Assembly: GCF_008764245.1 (NCBI RefSeq)
Contig: NZ_VTQV01000004.1
Location: 62,001-126,000 of the forward strand
Source: Bacillus subtilis
GTDB taxonomy: Bacteria > Bacillota > Bacilli > Bacillales > Bacillaceae_C
Direction of reading: 5' to 3'
DNA length: 64,000 bases
The notes under the pieces are model-generated. The model saw only the letters and a program-made list of their open reading frames with translations, was not told the origin of the DNA and made no database searches. Shown in pieces: positions 45,980 to 55,413 of this stretch (the stretch's first letter is position 1; every line of letters starts with the position of its first letter). A program made the position numbers and the translations under genes.

Positions 45980-47038
45980 GTGAAAAGGTACCTATTGGTC
46001 ATCGTTTCTTTATTACTCATTGTGGCTTTAGCGGCATGCGGTGGAAAGACTGGGAAAAGTGAAAAGGGCTTTGTAGGGATTGCGATGCCAACGAAATCTT
46101 CTGAACGTTGGGTACATGATGGAGAAAATATGGTCAAAGAATTTGAGAATTTAGGATATAAAACGGTGCTTCAGTATGCGGAAGATGTTGTGGAAAACCA
46201 AATATCGCAGATTGAAAACATGATTACACAAGGGGTGGATATTTTAGTCATTGCTTCAATCGATGGAGAAGCATTAACGAATGTTTTGGAACAAGCCGAT
46301 GCGGAAGGGATTCAAGTTGTCGCATACGATCGCTTAATTAAGGGAACCGAGCATGTCACCTATTATGCGACATTTGATAACTTTCAAGTGGGTGTATTAC
46401 AAGGACAATATATTGAAGATGCATTGGATTTAAAGAACGAGGAAGGTCCTTTTAATATTGAATTATTTGGCGGTTCACCCGATGACAACAACGCCTACTT
46501 TTTCTATGATGGCGCAATGTCGATCCTTCAACCTTATATCGATAATGGAAAACTGATTGTAAAAAGTGGGCAAATGGGAATGGATAAAGTTTCCACGTTA
46601 AGATGGGATGCCGCGCAGGCGCAATCTAGAATGGAAAACTTATTAAGTACTCATTACACAGATGAAGAAGTCGATGCGATTTTATCACCATACGATGGTA
46701 TTAGTATTGGCGTGATTTCTGCCTTGAAAAATATTGGCTACAAAGAGTTGCCTGTTGTAACCGGACAAGACGCAGAGCTTGCGTCCATCAAATCGATCGT
46801 AGCCGGTGAACAAACCTCTACAGTCTTTAAAGATACTCGAGAGCTTGCAAAGAAAGCCGTAGAAATGGTTAGTGCTGTGTTAGAAGGAAAAGAAGCAGAA
46901 GTGAATGACACGGAAACATATGATAACGGGAAAAAAGTTGTCCCCTCCTATTTACTTGAGCCTGTACTCGTAGACATTGACAACTATAAAGAAGTAATTA
47001 TCGAGAGCGGCTACTATACAGAAGAAGAAGTGCAATAA
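45980..47038 (+). CDS. chvE: ChvE-type multiple-monosaccharide-binding lipoprotein
   Basis: 352 residues. GTG start with GGGGGAG upstream. Lipobox LAAC (Cys about residue 20), then a family 2 (ribose-type) periplasmic-binding fold. The sequence matches the ChvE/xylose-binding branch: MPTKSSERW near the N-terminus, then [12 protein letters not shown] and VAYDRLI. With MmsA and MmsB downstream it forms a CUT2 importer for monosaccharides such as arabinose, galactose, glucose or fucose in known systems. Three dispersed repeats occupy the 700 bp between it and the ATPase gene. Confidence 0.87.
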   Translation: MKRYLLVIVSLLLIVALAACGGKTGKSEKGFVGIAMPTKSSERWVHDGENMVKEFENLGYKTVLQYAEDVVENQISQIENMITQGVDILVIASIDGEALTNVLEQADAEGIQVVAYDRLIKGTEHVTYYATFDNFQVGVLQGQYIEDALDLKNEEGPFNIELFGGSPDDNNAYFFYDGAMSILQPYIDNGKLIVKSGQMGMDKVSTLRWDAAQAQSRMENLLSTHYTDEEVDAILSPYDGISIGVISALKNIGYKELPVVTGQDAELASIKSIVAGEQTSTVFKDTRELAKKAVEMVSAVLEGKEAEVNDTETYDNGKKVVPSYLLEPVLVDIDNYKEVIIESGYYTEEEVQ

Positions 47039-47039
47039 T

Positions 47040-47184
47040 TAAGAAAAGCGCAAGCGCCTGTTCAGCGACGTACAAATTTAAAGACTTCTGACGAGATAAA
47101 GGAAACACGGCGACGAAGGAGTCGATGTTGACTTATCGTAGGAAGAAGGCGTAAATTTGCTAGTCGCTAGGCGCTGGAGCTAGA
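47040..47184 (+). repeat. Dispersed repeat copy A
   Basis: Starts GAAAAGCGCAAGCGCCTG just after the chvE stop codon and ends GGCGCTGGAGCTAGAT. The ends can pair (AGCGCCT...AGGCGCT). The interior has GCGACGTACAAAT and TTTGCTAGTCGC arms. Confidence 0.75.
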
Positions 47185-47246
47185 TGTCAACCGCAACATA
47201 AGCAACTTATCTACAAGCTAGGATTTTATAATTTCCTTAGCAATAA

Positions 47247-47368
47247 GAAAAGCGCAAGCGCCTTGCTCAGCCCCGACAAGCAAATGTTCCTGAACCTATG
47301 AAGGGCGATCTTTCCCTTCATAGGTTCAGGGTTATTTGACCTCGAGGGGCTAGGCACTGGAGCTAGAT
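47247..47368 (+). repeat. Dispersed repeat copy B
   Basis: Same termini (GAAAAGCGCAAGCGCC / CACTGGAGCTAGAT) but a different interior with an imperfect stem CTGAACCTATGAAGGG / CCCTTCATAGGTTCAG. Shares this interior with the inverted copy at 54062-54187. Confidence 0.75.
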
Positions 47369-47406
47369 CCGAACATTAGCCAATTTTTATACTTTCCTAT
47401 CCTGTA

Positions 47407-47646
47407 AGAAAAGCGCAAGCGCCCGTTTAGCGACGTACAAATTTGGATCATAAGGTTCAAAGGCTAAATACGCGCCCCGTCCTGGCGGCAGACTCAATCG
47501 CGACGTCCTGTCGCTTCGTCTGCACTAGTACATCCTTGTACGTCGCAACGCCTTTGTGACCAACGTCCTGTTGGCCTGAGATAAACATGCTTTCTTGAAG
47601 GAGGAAGAAACCGAAAGTTTGCTAGTCGCTGGGCGCTGGAGCTGGA
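47407..47646 (+). repeat. Dispersed repeat copy C (long form)
   Basis: Same termini, longer GC-rich interior (GCGCCCCGTCCTGGCGGC, GCGACGTCCTGTCGCTTCG, CCAACGTCCTGTTGGCC). Partly shared with the copies at 36330-36490 and 53903-54027. Confidence 0.75.
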
Positions 47647-47657
47647 CAAAAAACACG

Positions 47658-47684
47658 AAGACACCAGTCTAAGGATGGTGTCTT
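47658..47684 (+). terminator. Hairpin before mmsA
   Basis: Stem AAGACACCA (47658-47666) / TGGTGTCTT (47676-47684), followed by a weak T-run (CCCTTTTATT). It may reduce read-through from chvE into mmsA. Confidence 0.6.
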
Positions 47685-47751
47685 TCAGCCCTTTTATTCT
47701 ATTCAACTAAAAATTCATTGCCCGAAAAACATCTGAAAAGGTGGGACCAAA

Positions 47752-49284
47752 TTGAAACCCATTTTATTAGAAATGAAAGATATTACGAAGGAATTTCCAG
47801 GTGTGAAGGCACTTGATCGTGTGAATTTACAAGTACATGAAGGCGATATCCATGCATTATGCGGAGAAAACGGTGCTGGAAAATCAACCTTAATGAAAGT
47901 ATTAAGTGGCGTTTACCCATATGGTTCATACGAAGGAAATATTCTTTATCAAAATACGGAATGCCAATTTAAAGATATTCGGCAAAGCGAAGAATTAGGG
48001 ATCGTCATTATTCACCAAGAGCTTGCTTTAATTCCCGAGCTCTCCATTGCGGAAAATATCTTCCTTGGCAATGAGCAAGCCGTCAACGGTGTCATTAACT
48101 GGAATGAAACGAAAAAGAAAACAAAAGAACTTTTACATGTAGTTGGATTAAAAGAATCCCCTGACACATCCATTAAAAATATTGGCGTGGGAAAACAGCA
48201 ACTCGTTGAAATTGCCAAAGCTTTGTCCAAGGATGTGCAGTTACTCATCCTAGATGAACCGACTGCGGCTTTAAATGAAAAGGATAGTATCAATTTGTTG
48301 AACCTATTAAAACAGCTCCAAACAAAAGGGATTACGTCTATTATCATTTCCCATAAATTAAACGAAATTAAGCAAGTAGCGGATAAAGCCACTATTATTC
48401 GCGATGGAAGGACGATCGAAACAATTAATGCCACGGAGATCACAGAGGATCGGATCATTCGCGGGATGGTGGGCAGAAGTTTATCGAACCGTTATCCGGA
48501 ACGATCACCAAACATCGGCAAGATCTTTTTTGAAGTGAAAAATTGGACGGTCAACCATCCATTACAAAGAGAACGCCAAGTAGTAAGAAATGTTCATTTT
48601 CATATCAAGCGTGGAGAAATTGTCGGGATTGCGGGATTAATGGGGGCGGGGCGTACCGAACTTGCCATGAGTTTATTTGGTCAATCATATGGAAAAAAGA
48701 CGTCTGGTGAGGTTTTAAAAAACGGTCATTTGCTCGATGTATCTACGGTTCATAAGGCGATTGAAGCAGGATTGGCTTATGTTAGTGAGGATCGGAAAGC
48801 ATATGGACTGATCCTAATGAATGATATAAAAGAAAATATTTCCCTTTCCAAGCTTGAGAAAATTTCTAAGAAAAAAGTGGTGGATCACTACGAAGAATAT
48901 AAACAAGCAGAGTCATTTCGGAAGACCATGAACATAAAAACTCCTTCTGTCACCCAAAAAACAGGAAACTTAAGTGGTGGGAACCAGCAGAAAGTAGTCT
49001 TAAGTAAATGGATTTTTTCGGAGCCTGAATTACTGATTTTAGATGAACCGACCCGGGGAATTGATGTTGGTGCAAAGTATGAAATTTACACGATTATCCA
49101 ACAGCTCGCAAATGAAGGGAAAGGCATCCTAATGATTTCCTCTGAACTCCCAGAAATCCTTGGCATCTGTGATCGAATCTATGTAATGAGCGAAGGAGAA
49201 TTTACCGGCGAAGTGTTGCAGGAAGAGGCAACACAGGAATTGTTAATGAAATATATGACAAATAGTAAGGAGGATGCAGAATGA
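47752..49284 (+). CDS. mmsA: Multiple-monosaccharide ABC transporter ATPase
   Basis: 510 residues with two ABC domains. Domain 1 has Walker [10 protein letters not shown], a signature-like IGVGKQQ and Walker [12 protein letters not shown]. Domain 2 has the degenerate Walker A typical of this family ([10 protein letters not shown]), a signature LSGGNQQK and Walker [18 protein letters not shown] start with AAAGGTGGG upstream. The stop overlaps the permease start (ATGA), so the two are coupled. It supplies energy for the ChvE-MmsB importer. Confidence 0.92.
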   Translation: MKPILLEMKDITKEFPGVKALDRVNLQVHEGDIHALCGENGAGKSTLMKVLSGVYPYGSYEGNILYQNTECQFKDIRQSEELGIVIIHQELALIPELSIAENIFLGNEQAVNGVINWNETKKKTKELLHVVGLKESPDTSIKNIGVGKQQLVEIAKALSKDVQLLILDEPTAALNEKDSINLLNLLKQLQTKGITSIIISHKLNEIKQVADKATIIRDGRTIETINATEITEDRIIRGMVGRSLSNRYPERSPNIGKIFFEVKNWTVNHPLQRERQVVRNVHFHIKRGEIVGIAGLMGAGRTELAMSLFGQSYGKKTSGEVLKNGHLLDVSTVHKAIEAGLAYVSEDRKAYGLILMNDIKENISLSKLEKISKKKVVDHYEEYKQAESFRKTMNIKTPSVTQKTGNLSGGNQQKVVLSKWIFSEPELLILDEPTRGIDVGAKYEIYTIIQQLANEGKGILMISSELPEILGICDRIYVMSEGEFTGEVLQEEATQELLMKYMTNSKEDAE

Positions 49285-50438
49285 AGGCATTATTCAAATT
49301 AAATATGCGCCAATATAGTATGATCATTGCCCTCATCTTCATTGTCGTCTTATTTCAATTTCTAACAGGTGGAACACTGCTAAAACCATTAAATATTACC
49401 AACTTAATTTTGCAAAATAGTTATATATTAGTTTTAGCGATTGGGATGGTGCTTGTTATTATCACGGGTCATATTGATTTATCCGTTGGTTCTGTCGCCG
49501 CTTTTGTCGGTGCAATCGCCGCAATATTAATGGTCCACCTAGAATGGAATCCCTTTCTGGTCATCATCATTTGCTTATTACTTGGAGCAGTGATTGGTGC
49601 TTGGCAAGGCTTTTGGATCGCCTATGTGGGGATTCCGGCTTTTATCGTAACATTGGCGGGAATGTTATTATTCCGTGGTCTGACATTAGTTGTATTAAAA
49701 GGCCAATCCATCGCCCCTTTTCCAATGTCCTTTCAAAAAATTAGTACCGGTTTTTTACCTAATCCCATTAATGATGGCGGATTTCATACATTATCGATGA
49801 TCATTGGATTGGCTCTCTCGTTAATATTCATCGGAATCGAATGGAGAAACCATCAGGCTCAAGTAAAATATCAGTTTGATGTTCTGCCAACCAAATTATT
49901 TTACAGTAAACTACTGGCCATCTTTCTCATTGTCAATGGATTTACGTATGTGTTGGCGATGTATCGTGGTATCCCTAATATTCTCGTTATCCTGTTGGCG
50001 TTGATTGCCCTCTACACTTTTATGATGAGGAAAACCATTGTCGGTCGCCATATTTATGCAGTCGGCGGAAATTTAAAAGCAGCCGAGCTCTCTGGTGTGA
50101 AAACAAAACGAATCACATTTGGGGTATTCATTAATATGGGTGTGCTTGCCGCTTTATCTGGTCTGATCTTTGCGGCGCGTTTAAATGCGGCTACCCCGAA
50201 AGCTGGGAATCTATTTGAATTAGATGCGATTGCGGCAGTCTTTATCGGTGGAGCTTCAGCCTATGGTGGAGTTGGAACAGTCGTGGGAGCCATCGTCGGA
50301 GGCTTGGTCATGGGCGTGATGAACAACGGCATGTCCATCCTCGGCTTAGGAATTGACTGGCAACAAGCAATCAAAGGACTTGTGTTATTAATAGCGGTCG
50401 CCTTTGATATTATTAGTAAGAAGAAAGCGGCGTCATAA
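49281..50438 (+). CDS. mmsB: Multiple-monosaccharide ABC transporter permease
   Basis: 385 residues, about ten membrane segments. The CUT2 signature regions [19 protein letters not shown] and the C-terminal [28 protein letters not shown] are visible. It overlaps mmsA by four bases. Forms the membrane channel of the importer with ChvE as binding protein. Confidence 0.92.
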   Translation: MKALFKLNMRQYSMIIALIFIVVLFQFLTGGTLLKPLNITNLILQNSYILVLAIGMVLVIITGHIDLSVGSVAAFVGAIAAILMVHLEWNPFLVIIICLLLGAVIGAWQGFWIAYVGIPAFIVTLAGMLLFRGLTLVVLKGQSIAPFPMSFQKISTGFLPNPINDGGFHTLSMIIGLALSLIFIGIEWRNHQAQVKYQFDVLPTKLFYSKLLAIFLIVNGFTYVLAMYRGIPNILVILLALIALYTFMMRKTIVGRHIYAVGGNLKAAELSGVKTKRITFGVFINMGVLAALSGLIFAARLNAATPKAGNLFELDAIAAVFIGGASAYGGVGTVVGAIVGGLVMGVMNNGMSILGLGIDWQQAIKGLVLLIAVAFDIISKKKAAS

Positions 50439-50585
50439 GAGTGTTTCCCTTGATAAAAAGACGAATTTAATTGAATCCTATTCAAAAAGTTCTAAGCCAT
50501 TAGTAATCTGGGATGTTCTAAACAAGAGGGTCAAGCAAGACCTTATTGACAAAGAGCACATTTCATGATATGTTTTTAATAGTTT

Positions 50586-50700
50586 CAAAGGGGAGTAGCT
50601 TTAACGGTAAAGTCGTCATTACAGAGTATGGATCATGCTCTCGGCTTTACGGGCAACTTTTAACGTTGTTAGCAAGACCTTTGCCAATGTGGTAAAGGTC
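50586..50700 (+). ncRNA. yybP-ykoY (Mn2+) riboswitch
   Basis: The leader carries hallmark segments of this aptamer: CAAAGGGGAGTAGC, GTCATTACAGAGTAT, CTCGGCTTTACGGGCAAC and GTTAGCAAGACCTTTG. P1 would form between CAAAGG (50586-50591) and CCTTTG (50678-50683). The 3' P1 strand is also the left arm of the terminator at 50674-50710, so Mn2+ binding should block termination and switch the downstream ykoY-type gene on, as known for this class. Confidence 0.92.
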
Positions 50701-50710
50701 TTTTATTTTT
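50674..50710 (+). terminator. Expression-platform terminator of the Mn riboswitch
   Basis: Stem AAGACCTTTGCC / GGTAAAGGTCTT followed by TTATTTTT. Its left arm is shared with P1 of the aptamer. Confidence 0.88.
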
Positions 50711-50752
50711 TAGAGGCTTTTACCATTCATTGGTAGAAGCCTCTATTTTTTA
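50711..50752 (+). terminator. Second tandem terminator before ykoY
   Basis: Stem TAGAGGCTTTTACCA / TGGTAGAAGCCTCTA followed by TTTTTTA, ending about 20 bp before the start codon. It does not overlap aptamer sequence. Confidence 0.8.
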
Positions 50753-50772
50753 TCATGAAGGGAGATTACTAC

Positions 50773-51564
50773 TTGGACTCACTATGGATTCAATACGGTT
50801 GGACATTAATCATTCTTATTGGATTAGAGGGAATCTTATCTGCTGACAACGCACTTGTTATGGCTGTTATCGCCAAACACTTGCCAGAAGGTCAAAAAAA
50901 GAAAGCCATCAATTACGGGATTTTGGGCGCTTTTCTTTTCCGTTTCTTAGCCCTATTCGCTATTTCTTTTATTGCCAATGTATGGCAAGTGCAAGCGATT
51001 GGTGCAGCTTATTTAATTTATTTAGGTTTAAAACATGTCATTCAAGATTTGTTCGGTTCATCAAAGGATAAAAAAGATGACTTAAAAAAGGACTCTAATG
51101 GTAAAGGCTTCTGGTCAACTGTGGTCAAAATTGGTTTAGCGGACCTTGCCTTTGCGATTGATTCCATCCTTGCCGCTGTTGCACTTGCGATCGTTCTGCC
51201 TGGGACACCACTACCACAGTTTGGTGGCATGGATGGCGGACAATTCTTAATTGTTGTCATAGCTGGAATTGCAGGACTAATATTAATCAAATATGCGGCC
51301 AACCTATTTGTAAAACTTCTAGCTGTCCGTCCTGGTCTCGAGACAACTGCTTATTTAATTGTTGCTTGGGTAGGAGTAAAGCTTGCCGTGATTACGCTTA
51401 GCCATGAGAAGGTAAGTATATTGGATGAACATTTTCCCCACAGCACAGGTTGGACGATTGCGTTTTGGGGAGTCCTACTAGGAATTGCTGTCATTGGATG
51501 GTTTATGTCAGGAAAAGCAATTCCACATGAAAAAAATCCGTCGCATAGGAGTTCATCTTCATAA
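50773..51564 (+). CDS. ykoY: TerC/YkoY-family Mn2+ exporter
   Basis: 263 residues from the TTG at 50773. I prefer it over the ATG at 50755 because AAGGGAG lies inside that longer frame, 8 bases before the TTG. Seven to eight membrane helices with the metal-site motifs typical of TerC proteins: GLEGILSADNALV near residue 16 and LADLAFAIDSILAAVA in the middle. B. subtilis YkoY (MeeY) helps load Mn2+ onto secreted proteins and exports it. Control by the upstream Mn riboswitch fits. The stop codon is fused to a remnant of the dispersed repeat (TAAGAAAAGCACATGCGCC). Confidence 0.9.
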   Translation: MDSLWIQYGWTLIILIGLEGILSADNALVMAVIAKHLPEGQKKKAINYGILGAFLFRFLALFAISFIANVWQVQAIGAAYLIYLGLKHVIQDLFGSSKDKKDDLKKDSNGKGFWSTVVKIGLADLAFAIDSILAAVALAIVLPGTPLPQFGGMDGGQFLIVVIAGIAGLILIKYAANLFVKLLAVRPGLETTAYLIVAWVGVKLAVITLSHEKVSILDEHFPHSTGWTIAFWGVLLGIAVIGWFMSGKAIPHEKNPSHRSSSS

Positions 51565-51636
51565 GAAAAGCACATGCGCCCCCTATCCTGTAAAATAGAC
51601 ACCTTTGATGGGGAATTAATTTTAGTGGTTGTGCCG

Positions 51637-51861
51637 GGTATGGAGGTTTTTACGAGATATGGGCTTTTCGGCCGTGTTATGGGTTTCTTAACCTTTGTAT
51701 GAGTTTCTTATGAAAAAATGGGGTTCCTAGATAAAGAATGGGTTTTTAAACAAGATTATGAGGTTCCTCCCCAAAGTATGGGCTTCTTAATTCCGGAAAT
51801 GGGTTCCTTGCCATAATTATGGGTTTCTCATTCTAGGTATGGGTTTTTTATCTTTTAGAGA
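51637..51861. repeat. Degenerate array of ATGGGTTTCTT units
   Basis: About eleven copies of an 11-mer close to ATGGGTTTCTT, spaced every 19-22 bp with non-conserved bases between (for example ATGGGCTTTTC, ATGAGTTTCTT, ATGGGGTTCCT, ATGGGCTTCTT, ATGGGTTCCTT, ATGGGTTTTTT). No long open frame. It fills most of the gap between ykoY and the MFS gene. Confidence 0.8.
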
Positions 51862-51868
51862 AAACACT

Positions 51869-51921
51869 AAAAAATAGCTGTTTGGAATGAGTATAACCGA
51901 CTTTCCAAGCAGCTATTTTTA
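51869..51921. terminator. Bidirectional terminator after the MFS gene
   Basis: Stem AAAAATAGCTGTTTGGAA / TTCCAAGCAGCTATTTTT with runs on both strands; serves the minus-strand MFS gene. Confidence 0.85.
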
Positions 51922-51949
51922 GTTTAGGTAAGTGGATCGTTCCTTATTT

Positions 51950-53275
51950 TTAGTTCGTTTTTTCCAAAAAACTTCTGTCATCTTCTACGATATGTCCATA
52001 GCGCTCTTCTTCTATTTCTGTTAACGTCTTGCCTCTCGTGTTTGGAGCCATTAAAACTCCTATCACGAGATGGATGACTAAGAAGGCCATCATGACAATT
52101 CCGGCTACGACAAACGTGAGTGTATCCATAATCACCGGTAAAGCGATCGACCATAGCGCGATGCCAGTACGGACAATAAAATACATAAGTCCTTGTGCTG
52201 TGGCACGGTATCTCGTAGGAAATAATTCACTTGTCCATAAAGCATAAAAAGCTTGTGCTCCAATTCCTGCCGCAGATCCCCATAAGATAACAAAAGAAAT
52301 AAGTGTCGGCCATGTCATCGGCATAAATGTTAAGATAACCCAAGCGACCACCCCCATCGCAGCCCCAATCGTGAATAATGTCTTACGACTCATTTTATCG
52401 CCAATCTTCATGAAGATAAAAAATGTCGTTAACACGGTAAACATCCATAAGAAAGATTGGAGGAGGTTCGCTTGCATATTACTTAATCCGCCAACGTTTT
52501 CATAAATATATGGCATGAAGTAACCCATTGCGCCAGCCGTTAAATTCCAAAACAAATAAATACCTAATAATAAGAATAAAGCTTCCCGATTCGGCTTTAA
52601 TGTAAATAATTCTTTTAAAATCCCTTTTTTAACAATGCCATTTGCTTTATCTGCATCATCTTTCGCTTTTTGTTCTTCCCAAATCTTAGATTCTGGTAGT
52701 CCTCGACGAATATAAAGGGCAATCGCCGCAATAATCAATAAGTGCGCAAAAATTAACCTTGATCCTAATAATCCTAACGGAGCTACGATGACAGCCAGAG
52801 CAAACGTAATCATGGGGCCGATCGACCAAGCAAGTTGGGCGGCACCAACATGGGCAGCTCTTTTTTCTTTCGGGGATTCCTCTGCGATATATGTCCAAGA
52901 TACTGGCACACCTGCACCTACAGCAATCCCAGTTATAATGGTCCCTATCAGTAACATTGGAAAGCTCACGGAAATCGCTATCAAAGCAACCCCAATCATA
53001 TAAACCATTAAGTCATAGCTAAAAATAAGTTTTCTCCCATATTTATCCGTTAAAGGACCTCCAATAAGCGCACCGATTGCGGCACCTAAAGCATTGGCAC
53101 TTAATGCTCCTAGCAAACCTACACCTAAACTATCAAACCCTAAGTATGTTTGCCATAAAGTGAGACTACTAGCAGCAGCTATAATCGAACCAGCTTCTAT
53201 ATAATTCGCCATCGATATCGCAACGGTTGCTTTCCAGCCAGTAACATTTTTAGCAGCAAATTTTTTATTCCCCAT
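51950..53275 (-). CDS. MFS sugar/metabolite transporter
   Basis: 441 residues from ATG 53275, with AGGTGA upstream; the GTG at 53284 adds three residues and overlaps that RBS. Twelve membrane segments and the MFS A-motif (GGPLTDKYGRK). It is related to the metabolite:H+ symporter and sugar porter families. It lies about 50 bp behind the L-rhamnose mutarotase gene on the same strand, so the substrate may be L-rhamnose or a similar deoxy sugar. That is inference from context. Confidence 0.82.
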   Translation of the reverse strand: MGNKKFAAKNVTGWKATVAISMANYIEAGSIIAAASSLTLWQTYLGFDSLGVGLLGALSANALGAAIGALIGGPLTDKYGRKLIFSYDLMVYMIGVALIAISVSFPMLLIGTIITGIAVGAGVPVSWTYIAEESPKEKRAAHVGAAQLAWSIGPMITFALAVIVAPLGLLGSRLIFAHLLIIAAIALYIRRGLPESKIWEEQKAKDDADKANGIVKKGILKELFTLKPNREALFLLLGIYLFWNLTAGAMGYFMPYIYENVGGLSNMQANLLQSFLWMFTVLTTFFIFMKIGDKMSRKTLFTIGAAMGVVAWVILTFMPMTWPTLISFVILWGSAAGIGAQAFYALWTSELFPTRYRATAQGLMYFIVRTGIALWSIALPVIMDTLTFVVAGIVMMAFLVIHLVIGVLMAPNTRGKTLTEIEEERYGHIVEDDRSFLEKTN

Positions 53276-53323
53276 TTTTCTCACCTATTCTATGATGTTT
53301 TATTCTCAATTGTGTCGTTTAGC

Positions 53324-53638
53324 CTAATCCATATGAAAAACTTCTATTAAATCTACCGTAACAGGACTATTATCAGGATTCGTTTCCATAAGCGGTTTCA
53401 TAAATTCCCACCATTTTTGGTTGATCGCCGTTTGCGCCATCTGATTCCATTTTTCCTCGTCCTCAATCTCGATGTAACCAAATAGTTGGTTCGTATCTTT
53501 ATCTAAAAAGATGGAATAATTCCGAGCCCCATGTCGGCGTAGCTCTTCGACCATCTCAGGCCAAATTTCATTATGCCTTTTCTCATATTCTTCATGTTTA
53601 TCCGCATAAACCTTCATAATAAACCCTTTTCGCTTCAT
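53324..53638 (-). CDS. rhaM: L-rhamnose mutarotase
   Basis: 104 residues from ATG 53638 (AAGGAAGG upstream), exactly the usual RhaM length. The longer frame to 53740 reads through the promoter. Converts alpha- and beta-L-rhamnose anomers. The catalytic His is in YEKRHNEIWPEM (residue 22 in E. coli numbering), with the conserved RNYSIFLD and WWEFMKPLM segments. Forms an operon with the MFS transporter. The kinase, isomerase and aldolase of rhamnose breakdown are not in the window. Confidence 0.9.
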   Translation of the reverse strand: MKRKGFIMKVYADKHEEYEKRHNEIWPEMVEELRRHGARNYSIFLDKDTNQLFGYIEIEDEEKWNQMAQTAINQKWWEFMKPLMETNPDNSPVTVDLIEVFHMD

Positions 53639-53708
53639 TCCATCGCCTTCCTTCTTCTGTAAATGATAGAGTCTTAATGACAGCGATTGCATTTTTTGAA
53701 TATCTTTA

Positions 53709-53737
53709 ATAATAATGAACACACATCTAAAAGTCAA
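53709..53737 (-). promoter_or_regulatory. SigA-type promoter of rhaM-MFS
   Basis: Minus strand: TTGACT (53732-53737), 17 bp, TATTAT (53709-53714), about 70 bp before the rhaM start codon. Confidence 0.65.
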
Positions 53738-53805
53738 CACAAAACCAATAAATATATTTTTATTTACCTTTGTTTAGGTCCATTTAACTTGTTTTACAAA
53801 TAAGA

Positions 53806-53845
53806 GGCCTGCTCCCCAATGCGTTAACACATTAGGGAGCAGGCC
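53806..53845. terminator. Terminator hairpin
   Basis: 11-bp GC-rich stem GGCCTGCTCCC / GGGAGCAGGCC, extended by further pairing inside, with CCCATTTTTATTT on the plus side and a weaker U-run on the minus side. Separates gldA from rhaM. Confidence 0.75.
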
Positions 53846-53902
53846 CCATTTTTATTTAAACCATCCCTTTTTCTTTGATTGGGTGATGGCTTCGATTCAA
53901 TC

Positions 53903-54027
53903 TTAGGCCAACAGGATGTTGGTCAAAACGGCGTGGCGATTGACGTGGCGCCTTTAGCCGTTTATTCTTTGTTCATCCTTATTATAAAAGTTTGTACGTC
54001 GCTAAACGGGCGCTTACGCTTTTCTTA
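53903..54027 (-). repeat. Dispersed repeat copy D (inverted)
   Basis: Reverse-oriented copy ending in GCGCTTACGCTTTTCTT. It shares GACGTACAAA and TTGACGTGGCGCC segments with copies C and 36330-36490. The far end is shortened. Confidence 0.7.
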
Positions 54028-54061
54028 AAAGATAAGAAAGTATAAATTTTGGCTAATGCTT

Positions 54062-54187
54062 GATCCAGCTCCAGGCGCCATCGGCTCGAGGTCAAATAAC
54101 CTGAACCAATGAAAGGCAAAAAATCGCCTTTCTTTGGTTCAGAACATTTGCTTGTCGCCGATAGGCGGGCGCCTTACGCTTTTCTTA
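54062..54187 (-). repeat. Dispersed repeat copy E (inverted), abutting the gldA stop codon
   Basis: Reverse complement has both termini (AAGAAAAGCGTAAGGCGCC / GGCGCCTGGAGCTGGATC) and the same interior hairpin type as copy B. The gldA stop codon TAA lies at its edge. Confidence 0.7.
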
Positions 54188-55276
54188 TTTAATAGCTATT
54201 TGATCCACGGCTAGTATGGCATTGGCCACATCTTCCGCTGCAATGTCACTGGATAGATTTCCCATTGTTTCCCCTTCTTGAGTGGCCGCTTGTCCTACTT
54301 TTAGAAGGTCTTCATATGATACCTGATCTAAATGCATTTCCTTTAATGTTGTTGGCAAACCAAGCTCACGATAAAATTGAATATATTTTTTCAATTCCTC
54401 TTCAGGGTGAAGTTCTAACACTAATTGAACAAGTGTGCCATAAGCTACCTTTTCTCCATGTGTGAGATGGTGAATGTCTCCATCAAGTACAGTAAATCCA
54501 TTATGAATGGCATGGGCCCCAGCTAATCCACCGCTCTCAAAGCCAAGACCAGATAACAAAGTATTGGCTTCAACCACGGCTTCTACATGCTGTGTAACAA
54601 CACCCTTTTGAACCGCTTGATAAGCCGGAATTCCATAAGCAAATAAAGTTTCTTCACAAGCTTTGGCAATCGCTTTAGCGGCAATACTTGTTTTCCCACC
54701 AGCCATAGTTGTGCCATTACTTTTAATGGTTGCTCTTGCTTCTACCCATGTAGCCATCGCATCCGCAATGCCAGATGCAAATAAGCGAGCCGGGGCTTTG
54801 GCAACGACTTCTGTATCCACTAACACGAGATCAGGATTCTTTTGATAAAATTTATAGGATTCAAATACACCATCATCACTATATATCACCGATAATGCGC
54901 TTGTAGGAGCATCGGTCGAAGCTGTACTTGGTACAATGACGACACCTGCATCTAGCTCATCCGCGATTGCTTTAGCCGTATCAAGCGTTTTTCCACCCCC
55001 AACCCCCATAACGAGATCAACCTGGTTAGCTTTTCCTTCTTCTGCAATTCGATGAATTTCGTTGACCGAGGCTTCTCCATTAAATTCTACAAAATGAAAA
55101 TCAATATTCTCTCTATGAAGGCTTTCTGTTACCGTGTCTTTTGTAAGATTCCAAACAATATGATCTGAAATAATAAGAGGCTTTTTCGTCATATTTTTTA
55201 CATAAGAGCCAATACTTTTTAGAGCTCCTTTTCCTTGTATATATTTATTCGGTGAAACAAAAATAATATTAGACAT
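54185..55276 (-). CDS. gldA: Glycerol dehydrogenase (iron/zinc alcohol dehydrogenase family)
   Basis: 363 residues from ATG 55276 (AGGAGAG upstream). NAD-dependent oxidation of glycerol to dihydroxyacetone is the family reaction. The Gly-rich NAD motif [13 protein letters not shown] is present. Metal ligands are expected at the Asp in GIADAMATW and the His residues in AGAHAIHNG and [11 protein letters not shown], all present. Monocistronic; its stop codon touches a dispersed repeat. Confidence 0.9.
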   Translation of the reverse strand: MSNIIFVSPNKYIQGKGALKSIGSYVKNMTKKPLIISDHIVWNLTKDTVTESLHRENIDFHFVEFNGEASVNEIHRIAEEGKANQVDLVMGVGGGKTLDTAKAIADELDAGVVIVPSTASTDAPTSALSVIYSDDGVFESYKFYQKNPDLVLVDTEVVAKAPARLFASGIADAMATWVEARATIKSNGTTMAGGKTSIAAKAIAKACEETLFAYGIPAYQAVQKGVVTQHVEAVVEANTLLSGLGFESGGLAGAHAIHNGFTVLDGDIHHLTHGEKVAYGTLVQLVLELHPEEELKKYIQFYRELGLPTTLKEMHLDQVSYEDLLKVGQAATQEGETMGNLSSDIAAEDVANAILAVDQIAIK

Positions 55277-55413
55277 AATACTCTCTCTCCTTTTGGATAA
55301 TGTAATACTATATCTATAATATACCATGTTTAATCACACTTGTGAATAACGTCACAATCTTTTTGTGGATTTTTTTAAATCTTTCATCGTTCTATTCATA
55401 AAGTCATTTTTTT

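Noticed and set aside
47494-47706. 70-residue minus-strand frame
   Set aside because: Lies within dispersed repeat C and the adjacent hairpin.
51637-51861. Possible CRISPR or small-ORF series (repeated ATGGG)
   Set aside because: Repeats of 11 bp with 8-11 bp gaps are too short for CRISPR, and the ATGs lead into short frames without RBS.
47040-54187. Insertion sequence or transposon ends
   Set aside because: The repeats carry no transposase and no target duplications that I can see; they fit a small dispersed (REP/BIME-like) repeat instead.
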